A stretch of DNA of 64,000 bases from Flavobacterium rivuli WB 3.3-2 = DSM 21788 (GTDB lineage Bacteria; Bacteroidota; Bacteroidia; Flavobacteriales; Flavobacteriaceae), in contig NZ_KB899975.1 of the NCBI RefSeq assembly GCF_000378485.1, positions 54,636-118,635 of the forward strand, written 5' to 3'. The notes under the pieces were generated by a model that did not search any database, had not been told where the DNA came from, and saw only the letters and a list, made by a program, of their open reading frames with translations. Below are positions 17,387-26,806 of the stretch, piece by piece; positions within the stretch are counted from its first letter, which is position 1, and every line of letters starts with the position of its first letter. Made by a program: the position numbers and the translations under genes.

Positions 17387-17432
17387 AGTGTAGATTTTAA
17401 TGCTAAATGTGTGTGTGTTTGACTATATCTAC

Positions 17433-17903
17433 TTATGATTTTGTGGCCTTACGCTGTAACTCCGCCGCATTGTGTATTGCCTTGCGTATTCTTGGATAGG
17501 TACCACATCGGCAAATATTACCTGCCATGGCATTATCAATATCCTCATCTGTTGGATTAGGGTTTTCCCTTAATAATACCGCTGCCGACATAATTTGACC
17601 TGAATGGCAATACCCACATTGCGGCACATCAATATCCTGCCATGCCTGCTGTACAGGGTGATCGTTATTTTTTGATAAGCCCTCTATAGTAGTTATCGAC
17701 TTTCCTTCTGCCCTACTCAATTTTGTTACACATGATCTTACAGCTTCTCCATCTAAATGGACCACGCAGGCACCGCATTGTGCCACTCCGCAACCAAATT
17801 TTGTACCGGTAAGCCCCGCAATATCACGTATTGCCCATAGCAATGGCATGTTCTCGTCGGCATCCATTGTGTACGACTGACCGTTGATTTTTAATACTGA
17901 CAT
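17433..17903 (-). CDS. 2Fe-2S subunit of the Ior-type oxidoreductase (IorA-like)
   Basis: This 156-residue subunit has two [2Fe-2S] clusters: Cys38, Cys43, Cys46 and Cys58 in GCGVAQCGAC, and Cys96, Cys99, Cys131 and Cys133 in CGYCHSGQ and NICRCG. It has no signal peptide and presumably rides out with the Tat-tagged catalytic subunit, as in other IorAB-type enzymes. It is the first gene of the cytochrome-linked hydroxylase operon, with a 141-bp gap before it. Confidence 0.93.
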   Translation of the reverse strand: MSVLKINGQSYTMDADENMPLLWAIRDIAGLTGTKFGCGVAQCGACVVHLDGEAVRSCVTKLSRAEGKSITTIEGLSKNNDHPVQQAWQDIDVPQCGYCHSGQIMSAAVLLRENPNPTDEDIDNAMAGNICRCGTYPRIRKAIHNAAELQRKATKS

Positions 17904-18044
17904 ACTTTACTTATTATTGATTGTTAGCTAATAAAACTTAAAATTTCCGATTTATAAAATTACCCAAATATTTGCTTTAGGACTAATGAATTTCAAATAA
18001 AACATTACGATATTCAAACATCTATCCTAAAAATATCTTAATTT

Positions 18045-20636
18045 TTAAAGACTATAGGTAAGCGTAGTGTAATATAACCCTCCTATTGCCGGGCCACCCA
18101 AAAACGAATTATAATAATTATTGGTAAGGTTAGTAGCGCCCAATTTGATTCCCAGTTTTGACTGATATAAATCATAACTTAACTGAGCATCCAGCGTGCC
18201 ATACGCTTTTACATCGCCATTAACTAAAAATGACTTCCAGTAAAAACTACTCTGTCGCCTGTAGGTAAGTGCAAAGCCAAGGCTCTTAATCACATTCTCT
18301 CCACTAAAAGAGACATTACCCATCCACTCCGGCGTATTAAAGCCATCTTCAAAACCATCATTATTATCGGTACGGCTTAATTTGGCGTATGACACATTTC
18401 CACCTATAGTGTAATGATCTGCGAGCAGGTAGCTTAAACCCAAACTGGCACCCAGATTGTACACCACACTCTGCGAGTTTGTATACATCCTATATCGACT
18501 TTGCTGGCTCCTGTCATTTAGATATGTGGGTATTAGCATTGCATCAGTTGTGTTGGGCACATTCATTTCTACCTGTGCAATAAAGTTGTCGTATTTGTTG
18601 AAATAAAAATCAGCGTCTATTTTAAGGCTCCTTTTTATGAACAAGCCCTTATACCCAACTTCAAACGAATTAATATGTTCCGGTTTAAGGTACGTGTAAT
18701 AGTTTTTAACCAGCAATCCTTTCTCTTGTTCTATAGCGTCGGCAAGGGCTACGCCATTATTAAAGTCGCTATTAACTGCCGCCTGGAACCTATCTACAGA
18801 ACTGCGTAAGTACGCATTTTCGAAAACACCATCAGACATCACTTTTAATCCGCCCACCCTTTTTACACCGCCACTGTTAACGTTAGAAAATGCCTCAAAA
18901 ATACTTGGAAAACGCGAACCACTTTGAAAAGACATCCTTATGCTCTGATTTTTTCCAGGGGTTAATACCGCAGCTATGCGAGGATTATACTTTATATCAA
19001 AATAATCATTTTTGTCGGCCCTTAATGTCGCTGAAAGTTTTAAAAGCCCATGTAATAAACTTTTACCCGCCTGAATAAAGCCACCTGTTTTGCCGTAGCT
19101 AAAAGTATTAAACGTCTTACCCGGCTTAGGGTTGATAAAGTAATTACCATCCGGATTTATTATATAAGACTGATAATCAGCTCCAGCAAGAAGATCCAGC
19201 CCAGTGCTTTCTTTAAAGTTTTTTCCCAATACTTTAGAAATGTCTACCTGGGCTTCGCCATGTACCAATTTATCTCTAACGCGCAGCGCAGCACCTTCAT
19301 CCCAATTATTAATATCAGCTAATTCATTTAGTTTATTCTTAAAAGCAGTAGTACCGGGCTGTAGCCTTCCCATATCTGCCGCGGCACGTGCCTGGTTTAG
19401 CGCTTGTGCAGTGTTGGCACCGGGAGCAGCCAATGCATTATTAAACGCTGTGGTATAATCAGCGTACCAATCATTATCTGATTTAAAACTACGGTCTAAA
19501 TTCTCTGCCGCCGATCGAAGGTTGTATGACTTACCGGTGTTTTCGGTAGTAACAAATGCCCTTACCTGAAAAATATCATTTTTTAATTCTACGGCATGTT
19601 GCTGTAAAATATAATCTTTGAGCTCAAACCGGTTAGCACGCTGGTATACATTATCAAGGTCAGCAAAGCGGTACGTGTAACTTAATGTAGTCTTTGGGCT
19701 AATCTTATAGTAGAGGCCAATATCTGCCTTAATATTTTGTACATTATAGTCTGTTACATCTTTTTCGCTATAGCCTGTACGTGCTACTACATAACGCCTG
19801 CCATTAAGGGTAAGGGTGCGGCGGTTAGACGATTCATTGCCATAACCATTTACCGGGTCGTAGGCAGGATTATTAACTCCTCCGGCAATACCAACACCTG
19901 TATTAGCATTTGCATTAAGGTCTGTTCGGTTATCCGCAATCCAGTCACTGCCTTTAGTAAAAGTACCATTGAGTTTGAAAGCGAAACGGTCGGATAGTTT
20001 CTGGGCAATCCTAAAGCTCGTCTCCGTAAACATTTTTGCACCCGAGTTACTATCATCAACATGGTTTACTCCTGTTTTTTGCTGAAAGGTTATACCTGTA
20101 TTAGTAAACGGGTCTTTCGTTATAAAGTTGGCAAGCCCGTTAATGGCATTGAGACCATACAACGCCGATGCTGTACCGGGAATTATCTCTACACGTTCAA
20201 TATCCAGGTCACTTGGCCCCATAGCATTACCAATGGGGGCGCCTATATGGGGCGCCTGATTGTCGATACCATCAACCAGTTGGGTAAAACGCACATTAGT
20301 GGTATTAGCAAAACCTCGGGTATTAATTATTTTAAAACCCAAACTTGGGGTAAGCATCTGTACTCCCTTTACATTTTCGAGCGCATCAAAAAATGATGGC
20401 GACGCACTTTTTTTAAAGTACGCACTATTTACATTCTCGATACTTACCGGAGATTTCATGATACTTTCGGAAGTTCGGGAAGCAGATATTACAACTTCGT
20501 CCAGCGAATGGTTCCTTATCGAATCGATTGGTTTGATAGTATCCTGTCCGGCAATAGATTGTGCACTCATTTTTGCACCCGTTAATGCAGTAAAAAATAT
20601 AAAAAGTGTAAATATAAATTGTAAAGTTTTCGTCAT
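18045..20636 (-). CDS. TonB-dependent outer membrane receptor
   Basis: This 863-residue receptor has a signal peptide (about 1-25, ending KMSAQ) and a plug domain (about 45-165, with LDEVVISASR, INTRGFAN, IERVEIIPGTASALYG). A 22-strand barrel ends in an aromatic-rich final strand (GGLYYTTLTYSL). It lacks the N-terminal carboxypeptidase-regulatory domain of SusC-type receptors, and no SusD gene is nearby, so a siderophore, metal complex or small organic ligand is more likely than a glycan. It stands upstream of, and on the same strand as, the Ior and cofactor genes. It may bring in the enzyme's substrate or a molybdenum or iron complex; this is inference from position. Confidence 0.9.
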   Translation of the reverse strand: MTKTLQFIFTLFIFFTALTGAKMSAQSIAGQDTIKPIDSIRNHSLDEVVISASRTSESIMKSPVSIENVNSAYFKKSASPSFFDALENVKGVQMLTPSLGFKIINTRGFANTTNVRFTQLVDGIDNQAPHIGAPIGNAMGPSDLDIERVEIIPGTASALYGLNAINGLANFITKDPFTNTGITFQQKTGVNHVDDSNSGAKMFTETSFRIAQKLSDRFAFKLNGTFTKGSDWIADNRTDLNANANTGVGIAGGVNNPAYDPVNGYGNESSNRRTLTLNGRRYVVARTGYSEKDVTDYNVQNIKADIGLYYKISPKTTLSYTYRFADLDNVYQRANRFELKDYILQQHAVELKNDIFQVRAFVTTENTGKSYNLRSAAENLDRSFKSDNDWYADYTTAFNNALAAPGANTAQALNQARAAADMGRLQPGTTAFKNKLNELADINNWDEGAALRVRDKLVHGEAQVDISKVLGKNFKESTGLDLLAGADYQSYIINPDGNYFINPKPGKTFNTFSYGKTGGFIQAGKSLLHGLLKLSATLRADKNDYFDIKYNPRIAAVLTPGKNQSIRMSFQSGSRFPSIFEAFSNVNSGGVKRVGGLKVMSDGVFENAYLRSSVDRFQAAVNSDFNNGVALADAIEQEKGLLVKNYYTYLKPEHINSFEVGYKGLFIKRSLKIDADFYFNKYDNFIAQVEMNVPNTTDAMLIPTYLNDRSQQSRYRMYTNSQSVVYNLGASLGLSYLLADHYTIGGNVSYAKLSRTDNNDGFEDGFNTPEWMGNVSFSGENVIKSLGFALTYRRQSSFYWKSFLVNGDVKAYGTLDAQLSYDLYQSKLGIKLGATNLTNNYYNSFLGGPAIGGLYYTTLTYSL

Positions 20637-21260
20637 AAATATTGCTGTTATCCAAGCGATTGCATTAGCGCAGGGGATAAATGTATCTTTATATCATTAA
20701 TTATTTTAGCTAAAGTTCGGTCTATTTACTAATAATACTGGAGCTGATAGCAAATTTCGACATTAAAGGTAAATGCATTAGTATACAGATTACTGTTTCT
20801 CTAACCAATATTACAGATTTAACTAATATTGGTCACGGCTTTGCATTTTGACTGTTTGACAGTTGTTCACACGCGTCAGTATGAGGGCAACAACAATATT
20901 ATGAGGTGTTAGAAAGTTGCTTACGCTTTTTAGAAATAAACGAATTAAGATTTGCCACTATATTTGTCCATTTAAGAATAGTCAGATATTGAATGACTTA
21001 AAAGATGACGCGCCGGTTTTTGCCTCAGCCGGAGTATACCTAATGTCACCTCATAATTATTCTGTTTCATTTTAAAGTATTTTAATACAGCTAATTTAGG
21101 CGGATGCAGTGGGCAGGTTTTGAGCAAGCGAGGCAGGACTGTAACAAATTGGATGACTGGCAAAAGATATAAAATGAATGTATCATTTAAATAAGACGAT
21201 AGAGAGGCACTGAAAAACGCCTCAAACTTTCATATTTCAGGACGGGATAAAACTAAAACA
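20637..21260. other. Gene-free stretch upstream of the TonB receptor
   Basis: About 620 bp hold no convincing reading frame on either strand. The part next to 20636 must contain the receptor's promoter, but no clear TAnnTTTG box or known riboswitch was recognised. The middle (about 20850-21180) looks like decayed sequence with many stops. Confidence 0.5.
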
Positions 21261-21291
21261 AAAAACCCTTCAAATTACTTGAAGGGTTTTT
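21261..21291 (-). terminator. Terminator of the tRNA-Met gene
   Basis: A perfect 13-bp inverted repeat (21261-21273 with 21279-21291, arm AAAAACCCTTCAA) has a five-base loop. On the minus strand a T-rich run follows. It lies 11 bases after the tRNA 3' end. Confidence 0.85.
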
Positions 21292-21302
21292 CTTACCATT
21301 TG

Positions 21303-21376
21303 TAGCGAAGACGGGAGTTGAACCCGTGACCTCAGGGTTATGAATCCTGCGCTCTAACCGACTGAGCTACCTCGCC
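21303..21376 (-). tRNA. tRNA-Met (anticodon CAT)
   Basis: The minus strand folds as a 74-nt tRNA. The acceptor arm is GGCGAGG paired with CTTCGCT plus discriminator A. The D arm contains AGCTCAGTCGGTTAGAGC, the anticodon loop is TTCATAA, and the T arm is CGGGTTCAACTCCCG. The 5' GGC start and G-U at the first pair fit elongator Met rather than initiator; a lysidine-type Ile(CAT) is the alternative. CCA is not encoded. Confidence 0.95.
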
Positions 21377-21524
21377 ATCTCTGCACCCATTCACTGCCTG
21401 AATGCGGGTGCAAATATAAAACTTTATTTAAAAGCTGCAAATAAAATTTTACAAAAAAAATTATTTTATCAAATGCTTTTTTTAGAATGTTAATTATTAT
21501 ATATTTCCAAAAATTTTTACACCA

Positions 21525-21917
21525 ATGGACGAAAAAATTAAGTACGAACTTGAATTCCCGATAACTTCATCGCCTCAGCTTTTATATCAATATATATCAA
21601 CTCCATCAGGATTGTCTGAATGGTTTGCAGACAACGTTAATTCGCGCGGAGAGTTTTTTACATTTATATGGGATGATACTGAGGAGAAAGCAAGGTTGTC
21701 TTCTAAAAAAAGCGGGGAGAAAGTTAAGTTCCGTTGGATAGACGAGGAAAATAATGATGGCGATTATTATTTTGAACTGCGCATTCTTGTAGACGAAATT
21801 ACTAAAGATGTATCTTTAATGGTGGTAGACTTTGCCATAGAAAATGATATGCGCGAATCTAAACAGTTATGGGAAAACCAGATATCCGACTTAAAGCATG
21901 TTTTAGGTTCTGTTTAA
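21525..21917 (+). CDS. START-like domain protein
   Basis: This 130-residue cytoplasmic protein shows the SRPBCC/START-like pattern typical of a Bacteroidota family: an N-terminal strand YELEFPITSSPQLLYQYISTPSGLSEWFADNV, then WDDTEEKARL, and a C-terminal long helix with RESKQLWENQISDLKHVL. Such folds bind hydrophobic ligands or act as Aha1-like co-chaperones; the ligand here is unknown. An intrinsic terminator follows within 30 bp of the stop. Confidence 0.82.
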   Translation: MDEKIKYELEFPITSSPQLLYQYISTPSGLSEWFADNVNSRGEFFTFIWDDTEEKARLSSKKSGEKVKFRWIDEENNDGDYYFELRILVDEITKDVSLMVVDFAIENDMRESKQLWENQISDLKHVLGSV

Positions 21918-21936
21918 AACATTCATTTAATTACAG

Positions 21937-21969
21937 TATATTTGCCCTGAATTTTTCAGGGCTTTTTTT
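21937..21969 (+). promoter_or_regulatory. Promoter box overlapping a terminator, next to the following start codon
   Basis: TATATTTG (21937-21944) matches the Bacteroidota -7 consensus TAnnTTTG exactly. Its last G is also the first base of a terminator hairpin: GCCCTGAA (21944-21951) pairs with TTCAGGGC (21955-21962), followed by seven T. The next ATG starts at 21970. The hairpin ends the START-like gene; the box should start the aminotransferase gene with a leader of about 20 nt. Confidence 0.7.
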
Positions 21970-22809
21970 ATGATCAATTATAACGGCAGCATCGTTGCCG
22001 AAACTCATATCTCTATACATCAAAACAGGGCTTTCCTTTATGGCGATGCTATTTTTGAAACACTTAAGGTTTTAGACAATAAGGTACTTTTTCTTGAAGA
22101 CCATTATTTTAGGCTCATGGCGTCTTTACGGATAGTGCGCATGGAAATACCCATGAATTTTACCATGGAGTATATGGAAGAACAGGTTATAAACTTAATT
22201 AATGCCTTTTCGCCTGCTGCATCTTTTCGTGCCCGTATTACTTTTTTCAGGAAAGAGGGCGGCCGCTATTTGCCGGTTACCAACGACACTGAATTTATTG
22301 TTACTGCCGAAGAACTGGATGCACCGCTCTATACCCTTAATACAGCTCCGTATGAGGTAGAATTGTTTAAAGACTACTATGTAACAAAGCAATTGCTATC
22401 TACGCTTAAAAGCACCAATAAGATGGTACAGATAACCGGCAGCATTTTTGCCCATGAAAATGGCTATAATAATTGCCTTGTTATAAACGACGATAAAAAT
22501 GTGGTTGAAGCCCTGCAGGGTAACTTATTTATGCTTACAGGCAGTAAACTGGTTACGCCTCCATTATCGGATGGGTGCCTTAACGGTATAATGCGTAAAC
22601 AAATATTAGCAATAGCTGCTAAAGTAGAAAGTATTGAAGTTATTGAACAATCTATATCTCCGTTTGACCTTCAAAAAGCAGATGAACTGTTTGTAACTAA
22701 CGTTATTACCGGGATACAGCCCATTACAAAATACCGCAAAAAAGAATTTGGCAACGCAACTGCTGCCGAATTATTAAAAAGGCTAAACGCAAAAATAAGG
22801 TTTAGTTAG
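21970..22809 (+). CDS. Aminotransferase class IV (branched-chain aminotransferase / ADC lyase-like)
   Basis: This fold-type IV PLP enzyme has 279 residues. The N-terminus has the NRAFLYGDAIFETLKV segment. The PLP lysine is the Lys in STLKSTNKM (about 156), and LSDGCLNGIMRKQIL near residue 200 resembles the phosphate-binding region. The C-terminus has ADELFVTNVITGIQPI. Members include BCAT, D-amino-acid aminotransferase and 4-amino-4-deoxychorismate lyase (PabC). The relatively short length and divergent motifs favour a PabC-like or unassigned enzyme over BCAT. It converges on the YqgE gene with a 4-bp overlap of the ends. Confidence 0.85.
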   Translation: MINYNGSIVAETHISIHQNRAFLYGDAIFETLKVLDNKVLFLEDHYFRLMASLRIVRMEIPMNFTMEYMEEQVINLINAFSPAASFRARITFFRKEGGRYLPVTNDTEFIVTAEELDAPLYTLNTAPYEVELFKDYYVTKQLLSTLKSTNKMVQITGSIFAHENGYNNCLVINDDKNVVEALQGNLFMLTGSKLVTPPLSDGCLNGIMRKQILAIAAKVESIEVIEQSISPFDLQKADELFVTNVITGIQPITKYRKKEFGNATAAELLKRLNAKIRFS

Positions 22810-23366
22810 TTTAATGCAGGATTTTCGGGTGCATTGCTCCATATAAGATAGTCGCCACCAAGTTCCATAATTTTCTCTTTCCAAAAAGAAGTGCTTGATT
22901 TGCCTATAATCTTGTTATTATACCTGTTTTCAGATATTATCCAGGAGTTTTCTTCGAGTTCATCTTCAAGCTGGTGGGCATTCCAACCGCTGTAACCCAA
23001 AAAGAAACGTATATTGTTCTTTTTAATAAGCCCGTTGTTAATGAGTTCTTTTGTAGAGTCAAAATCGCCACCCCAGTAAATACCATTAGATATTTCTATA
23101 CTACCGGGTATCAATTCTGGTATATTATGTATAAAGTACAAATTGTCCTGCTCTACAGGGCCGCCATTATATATTTTAAAACTGGCTCTTATCTCCGGGA
23201 CAAGGTCATTTATAGAATAGCCTAACGGTTTATTAAGGATGAAGCCTACAGAGCCCTCGTCGTTATGATCGGCAAGCAATACTACCGACCTGTTGAAAGA
23301 CTGATCTCCGATAGTAGAAGGTTCTGCAACGAGCAAATGGCCTTTTTTGGGTTTAAGTGAAATCAT
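22806..23366 (-). CDS. YqgE/AlgH family protein
   Basis: This conserved 186-residue protein of unknown biochemical role has the family motifs KGHLLVAEPSTIGDQSFNRSVVLLADH near the N-terminus, GFILNKPLG, and FLGYSGWNAHQLEDELEENSW. The start is set at the ATG at 23364-23366; an upstream GTG would add 19 residues that do not fit the family. AlgH was first linked to alginate regulation in Pseudomonas, but the function in Bacteroidota is unknown. Confidence 0.9.
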   Translation of the reverse strand: MISLKPKKGHLLVAEPSTIGDQSFNRSVVLLADHNDEGSVGFILNKPLGYSINDLVPEIRASFKIYNGGPVEQDNLYFIHNIPELIPGSIEISNGIYWGGDFDSTKELINNGLIKKNNIRFFLGYSGWNAHQLEDELEENSWIISENRYNNKIIGKSSTSFWKEKIMELGGDYLIWSNAPENPALN

Positions 23367-23430
23367 CTTCTTACAATTTGAAATAAATTTAACTAAAAAA
23401 ACATCGCCACCAAAAATATTCACAAAGATT

Positions 23431-23463
23431 TAAAAAAAAAGCTTCTCAAAATTGAGAAGCTTT
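23431..23463 (-). terminator. Terminator of the HU gene
   Basis: A 9-bp stem GCTTCTCAA / TTGAGAAGC (23441-23449 with 23452-23460), extended by A-T pairs, is followed on the minus strand by a run of nine T. It lies 26 bases after the HU stop codon. Confidence 0.88.
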
Positions 23464-23488
23464 AACTTATAAACCAATAATTGTTACA

Positions 23489-23767
23489 TTATTTTGTATT
23501 TACGTGCGCATCAAGTTCTGCACCCGGCTTAAATTTCACTACATTTTTAGCAGCAATTTTTATTGAATCTCCAGTTTGAGGATTTCTACCTTCTCTTGCA
23601 GCCCTGTTAGAAACTGAGAAAGAACCAAAACCTACTAAAGAAACTCTGCCACCTTTGTTAAGTGCACCACTTACGTGATCTACAAAAGATTCAAGTGCTT
23701 TTTTAGCAGCCCCTTTAGATATTCCTGCATCTGCAGCTATTGCGTCGATTAATTCTGATTTGTTCAT
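23489..23767 (-). CDS. hup: HU family DNA-binding protein
   Basis: This 92-residue histone-like protein has the HU/IHF fold. It shows MNKSELIDAIA at the start, the LVGFGSFSV turn (44-52), the DNA-binding arm RAAREGRNPQTG (55-66) and the ending VVKFKPGAELDAHVN. It bends and compacts DNA as a dimer. It is a monocistronic gene with its own terminator, as usual for an abundant protein. Confidence 0.95.
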   Translation of the reverse strand: MNKSELIDAIAADAGISKGAAKKALESFVDHVSGALNKGGRVSLVGFGSFSVSNRAAREGRNPQTGDSIKIAAKNVVKFKPGAELDAHVNTK

Positions 23768-23956
23768 AATACCTGTAATTAATTGTTTGGTTAAAAATTA
23801 TTGTTTTTCTAATTTCCTGTTATACAAATTTAACAGGAATTACAAACCATGCAAGTTTTTTCTGCATTTTTCATTTTAATTGTTGATAACTTTTTTTATT
23901 ATGTTAATAATCTCACTTATTTTGTGATAATATTATAATAAAATGAAGTTTTCGTA

Positions 23957-24904
23957 TTACAAAGCTACAGCATTCTCAGTAAAAGCCATGCCATTTAACA
24001 ATTCGTTAGCACTCATTTTACGCCTCCCGGGCATTTGGAGGCTCAAAATCTTTAAAAAACCATCGCTTACCGCTACTTTAATCTCTTTTTTATCAGCAAT
24101 TACAGTACCTGCAGCAAGATCGTGCCCTTCGGCAATAAAGCTGGTTTCATAAATTTTTACACTAAGTTCTTCTTCCTTATCTTTTATAAAGCACCATGCC
24201 GCAGGATACGGACTGAGCCCCCTAACGAGGTTAAAAATTTCCTGCCCCGGCCTTGTCCAGTCTATCTTACAGTTTTCTTTATTTAGCTTGTATGCAGTTT
24301 TTATATCGTCGCCAAGAGGCTGAATAGTTGTATCTACATTTCCTCTCTCTATAAGGGTAAGCGTTTTTATTACGGTATCCTTTCCAAGGTCCATTAGGCG
24401 GTCATGCAATTCACCTGCACTCTCGGCAGCACCAATTTCAGTTTCTGCCCTCAGTATCATGGCACCGGTATCTATTTTATCGTCTATAAAAAAAGTAGTT
24501 ACACCGGTAGTTTTTTCGCCGTTAATAATCGCCCAGTTTATAGGGGCAGCGCCGCGGTACTGTGGCAGTAACGACGCATGCAGGTTAAATGTTCCCAGCT
24601 TAGGCATACGCCAAACAACTTCCGGCAGCATCCTGAATGCCACCACCACTTGCAAATTAGCCTCAAGGCTTCGTAGTTCGGCTAAAAAACCTTCATCTTT
24701 CAGGTTAGTGGGTTGCAGTAATTTTAAGTTCTTTTCGAGCGCATATTCTTTTACGGCAGAGTATTTTACTTTTTGTCCGCGCCCGGCAGGCTTATCAGCT
24801 GCAGTAATAACGCCTACTATAGTATAATTTTGCTGGTATATAGCATCGAGTATCCCTACGGCAAATTCGGGCGTACCCATAAAAACAATTCGCAACTGTT
24901 CCAT
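23957..24904 (-). CDS. fmt: Methionyl-tRNA formyltransferase
   Basis: Fmt formylates initiator Met-tRNA with 10-formyl-THF. The 315-residue protein has the N-terminal formyltransferase domain, including VFMGTPEFAV, PAGRGQKVKYSAVKEYA, FNLHASLLPQYRGAAPINWAIINGE (catalytic Asn, His, Asp region) and TTFFIDDKIDTGAMIL. A C-terminal OB-like tRNA-binding domain follows. It lies one base after recQ and probably shares its transcript. Confidence 0.96.
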   Translation of the reverse strand: MEQLRIVFMGTPEFAVGILDAIYQQNYTIVGVITAADKPAGRGQKVKYSAVKEYALEKNLKLLQPTNLKDEGFLAELRSLEANLQVVVAFRMLPEVVWRMPKLGTFNLHASLLPQYRGAAPINWAIINGEKTTGVTTFFIDDKIDTGAMILRAETEIGAAESAGELHDRLMDLGKDTVIKTLTLIERGNVDTTIQPLGDDIKTAYKLNKENCKIDWTRPGQEIFNLVRGLSPYPAAWCFIKDKEEELSVKIYETSFIAEGHDLAAGTVIADKKEIKVAVSDGFLKILSLQMPGRRKMSANELLNGMAFTENAVAL

Positions 24905-24905
24905 T

Positions 24906-26801
24906 TTACTTAAGGGTATATTGGTTGTTTGTATTCATCATAATTTTATTGTGCTCCAGCAGCAACCGTATAGCAAATACCGTTTCTTCGGGCGTGAAGC
25001 CCAAATTGCTTTCTATTTCGCGGGAGTTAAGCACATTATCTTTAAGCAATTCCATTATGGCTGTTGCCATTTCCAGCGGGTTTTTAGGTTTTCTGTTCTT
25101 AGCAATACAATATGAGCATATACCACAATCTGTAGTATTCTCTTCGTCAAAATAATCCAGTATAAGGCGGCTTTTGCAGCGGGTGGTATTATTTATATAC
25201 TGTATTACACTTTCAAACTGCTTCACCTTTATATCGTTTTGCTGAACCAGAAATTTAGATATGCGGTTTATGGTATGCTCATCTTCCCTAACTTCGTTAA
25301 AGGTAATACTACTATCGTTACCAGATGTACGCAAGGTAACCACGCCTTTTTGCTCCAGTTTTTGCAAAAGCATAATAAGTTCTGCCTCGGTAATAGCAGC
25401 CTTTTTAGTAATTAGAGCAGTATTAATAACCGTTTCCATATCAAAAATACCTGTATAATTTCTAAGTATCGTTAATATTGGCTCTTCTTCGGCCGGGTTA
25501 AGGCTAATGTAGCGCACCACCTCTTTACTGGGAATAATAAACTGCAGGTTTACCTTCTCTGTAAATTCTTTAGAGAGCGTGAGCACTCCCTGCCTGTCTA
25601 AAAATTGCAGGGCATTGTAGGTTTTAACAGGATGAAATTTATATTTATGACAAAAGTCGTTATAATTAAAAGGATAAATTTCTCCCATACCCTCGCCATA
25701 GGCTATTTGCAAATAGGTGTTAAGTTTAAGGTACACCTCTTTTAAAAACTTTTTATCGGGCAAGACATCTATAAACTGGCTTTGGGTAGTTTTAACGTCA
25801 GATGCATTTACAAGCAGTACAGCAAACGCCTTTTGCCCGTCGCGTCCTCCCCTGCCCGCTTCCTGATAGTAATTTTCTAAATTCTCAGGCAGCTGAATAT
25901 GTATAACGGTTTTTACATTATGCTTATCTATCCCCATACCAAAGGCATTAGTAGCCACAATAACCTGCACTTTTTCATTGAGCCAGGCCTGCATATTGGT
26001 ATTCTTTTCTTTTTCCTTAAGGCCGCCATGATAAAATGTTGCCCTGAAACCTAATGAGTTTAATTGTTGCGATACATCATGGCATGATTTACGGTTGCGT
26101 ACATATATTATAGATGGGCCGGCATTTTTTGTAAGCATTTGCTGAAGTCTGTACAATTTATCTTCGGTATCAAAAACCATATACGCAATATTTTCGCGAT
26201 AGAATGATTTTTTAAACAGAAAAGGTTTAGTAAGATCCAGCTGTGTAACAATATCCTGCTGAACCCTGTGCGTTGCCGATGCCGTTAACGCAAGAAAAGG
26301 TACCTGTGGCAAATGCTTTTTTAATGCAGATATTTTAAGGTATGCCGGGCGAAAATCGTGCCCCCATTGTGATACGCAATGCGCCTCATCTACAGCAACA
26401 AGATTTATGGGCAACTCTTTTATACGCTCTATTATCCAGTCGGCCTCAAGCCGTTCCGGCGAGAGGTATAAAAACTTATAATTACCAAACCGGCAATTGT
26501 CCAGCAGGTCGCTTATTTCGTCTACAGAGAGGCGTCCCGTAAGCGCAATGGCTTTTATACCGCGCTTTTCAAGGTTTTGTACCTGGTCGTGCATTAAGGC
26601 AATTAATGGCGATATAACAAGGCACAAGCCCTCCTGCATTATGGCCGGCACCTGGAAGCAGACCGATTTGCCGCCGCCCGTAGGCATTAGTGCAAAAGTA
26701 TCGTGGCCATTTAGCACCGACTGGATAATTTTATCCTGCGGGTCGCGAAAGGTATCGTGCTGCCAGTATTTTTTCAGGATATCGAGCGCCTGTTGCTGCA
26801 T
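24906..26801 (-). CDS. recQ: ATP-dependent DNA helicase RecQ
   Basis: This superfamily II 3'-5' helicase has 631 residues. Walker A is TGGGKS (41-46), the Walker B box is DEAH (138-141), and motif VI is QEAGRGGRDGQ. A zinc-binding region near residue 540 has CKSRLILDYF and CGICSYC, followed by a winged-helix-like end. No clear HRDC domain is present, so it is a shorter RecQ form common in Bacteroidota, acting in recombination repair. It sits 5 bp after the AAA ATPase gene. Confidence 0.94.
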   Translation of the reverse strand: MQQQALDILKKYWQHDTFRDPQDKIIQSVLNGHDTFALMPTGGGKSVCFQVPAIMQEGLCLVISPLIALMHDQVQNLEKRGIKAIALTGRLSVDEISDLLDNCRFGNYKFLYLSPERLEADWIIERIKELPINLVAVDEAHCVSQWGHDFRPAYLKISALKKHLPQVPFLALTASATHRVQQDIVTQLDLTKPFLFKKSFYRENIAYMVFDTEDKLYRLQQMLTKNAGPSIIYVRNRKSCHDVSQQLNSLGFRATFYHGGLKEKEKNTNMQAWLNEKVQVIVATNAFGMGIDKHNVKTVIHIQLPENLENYYQEAGRGGRDGQKAFAVLLVNASDVKTTQSQFIDVLPDKKFLKEVYLKLNTYLQIAYGEGMGEIYPFNYNDFCHKYKFHPVKTYNALQFLDRQGVLTLSKEFTEKVNLQFIIPSKEVVRYISLNPAEEEPILTILRNYTGIFDMETVINTALITKKAAITEAELIMLLQKLEQKGVVTLRTSGNDSSITFNEVREDEHTINRISKFLVQQNDIKVKQFESVIQYINNTTRCKSRLILDYFDEENTTDCGICSYCIAKNRKPKNPLEMATAIMELLKDNVLNSREIESNLGFTPEETVFAIRLLLEHNKIMMNTNNQYTLK

Positions 26802-26806
26802 AAGTT

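Noticed and set aside
20850..21180. Possible transposase relic upstream of tRNA-Met
   Set aside because: Short stretches looked coding but stops fall in all frames and no family motif could be recognised.
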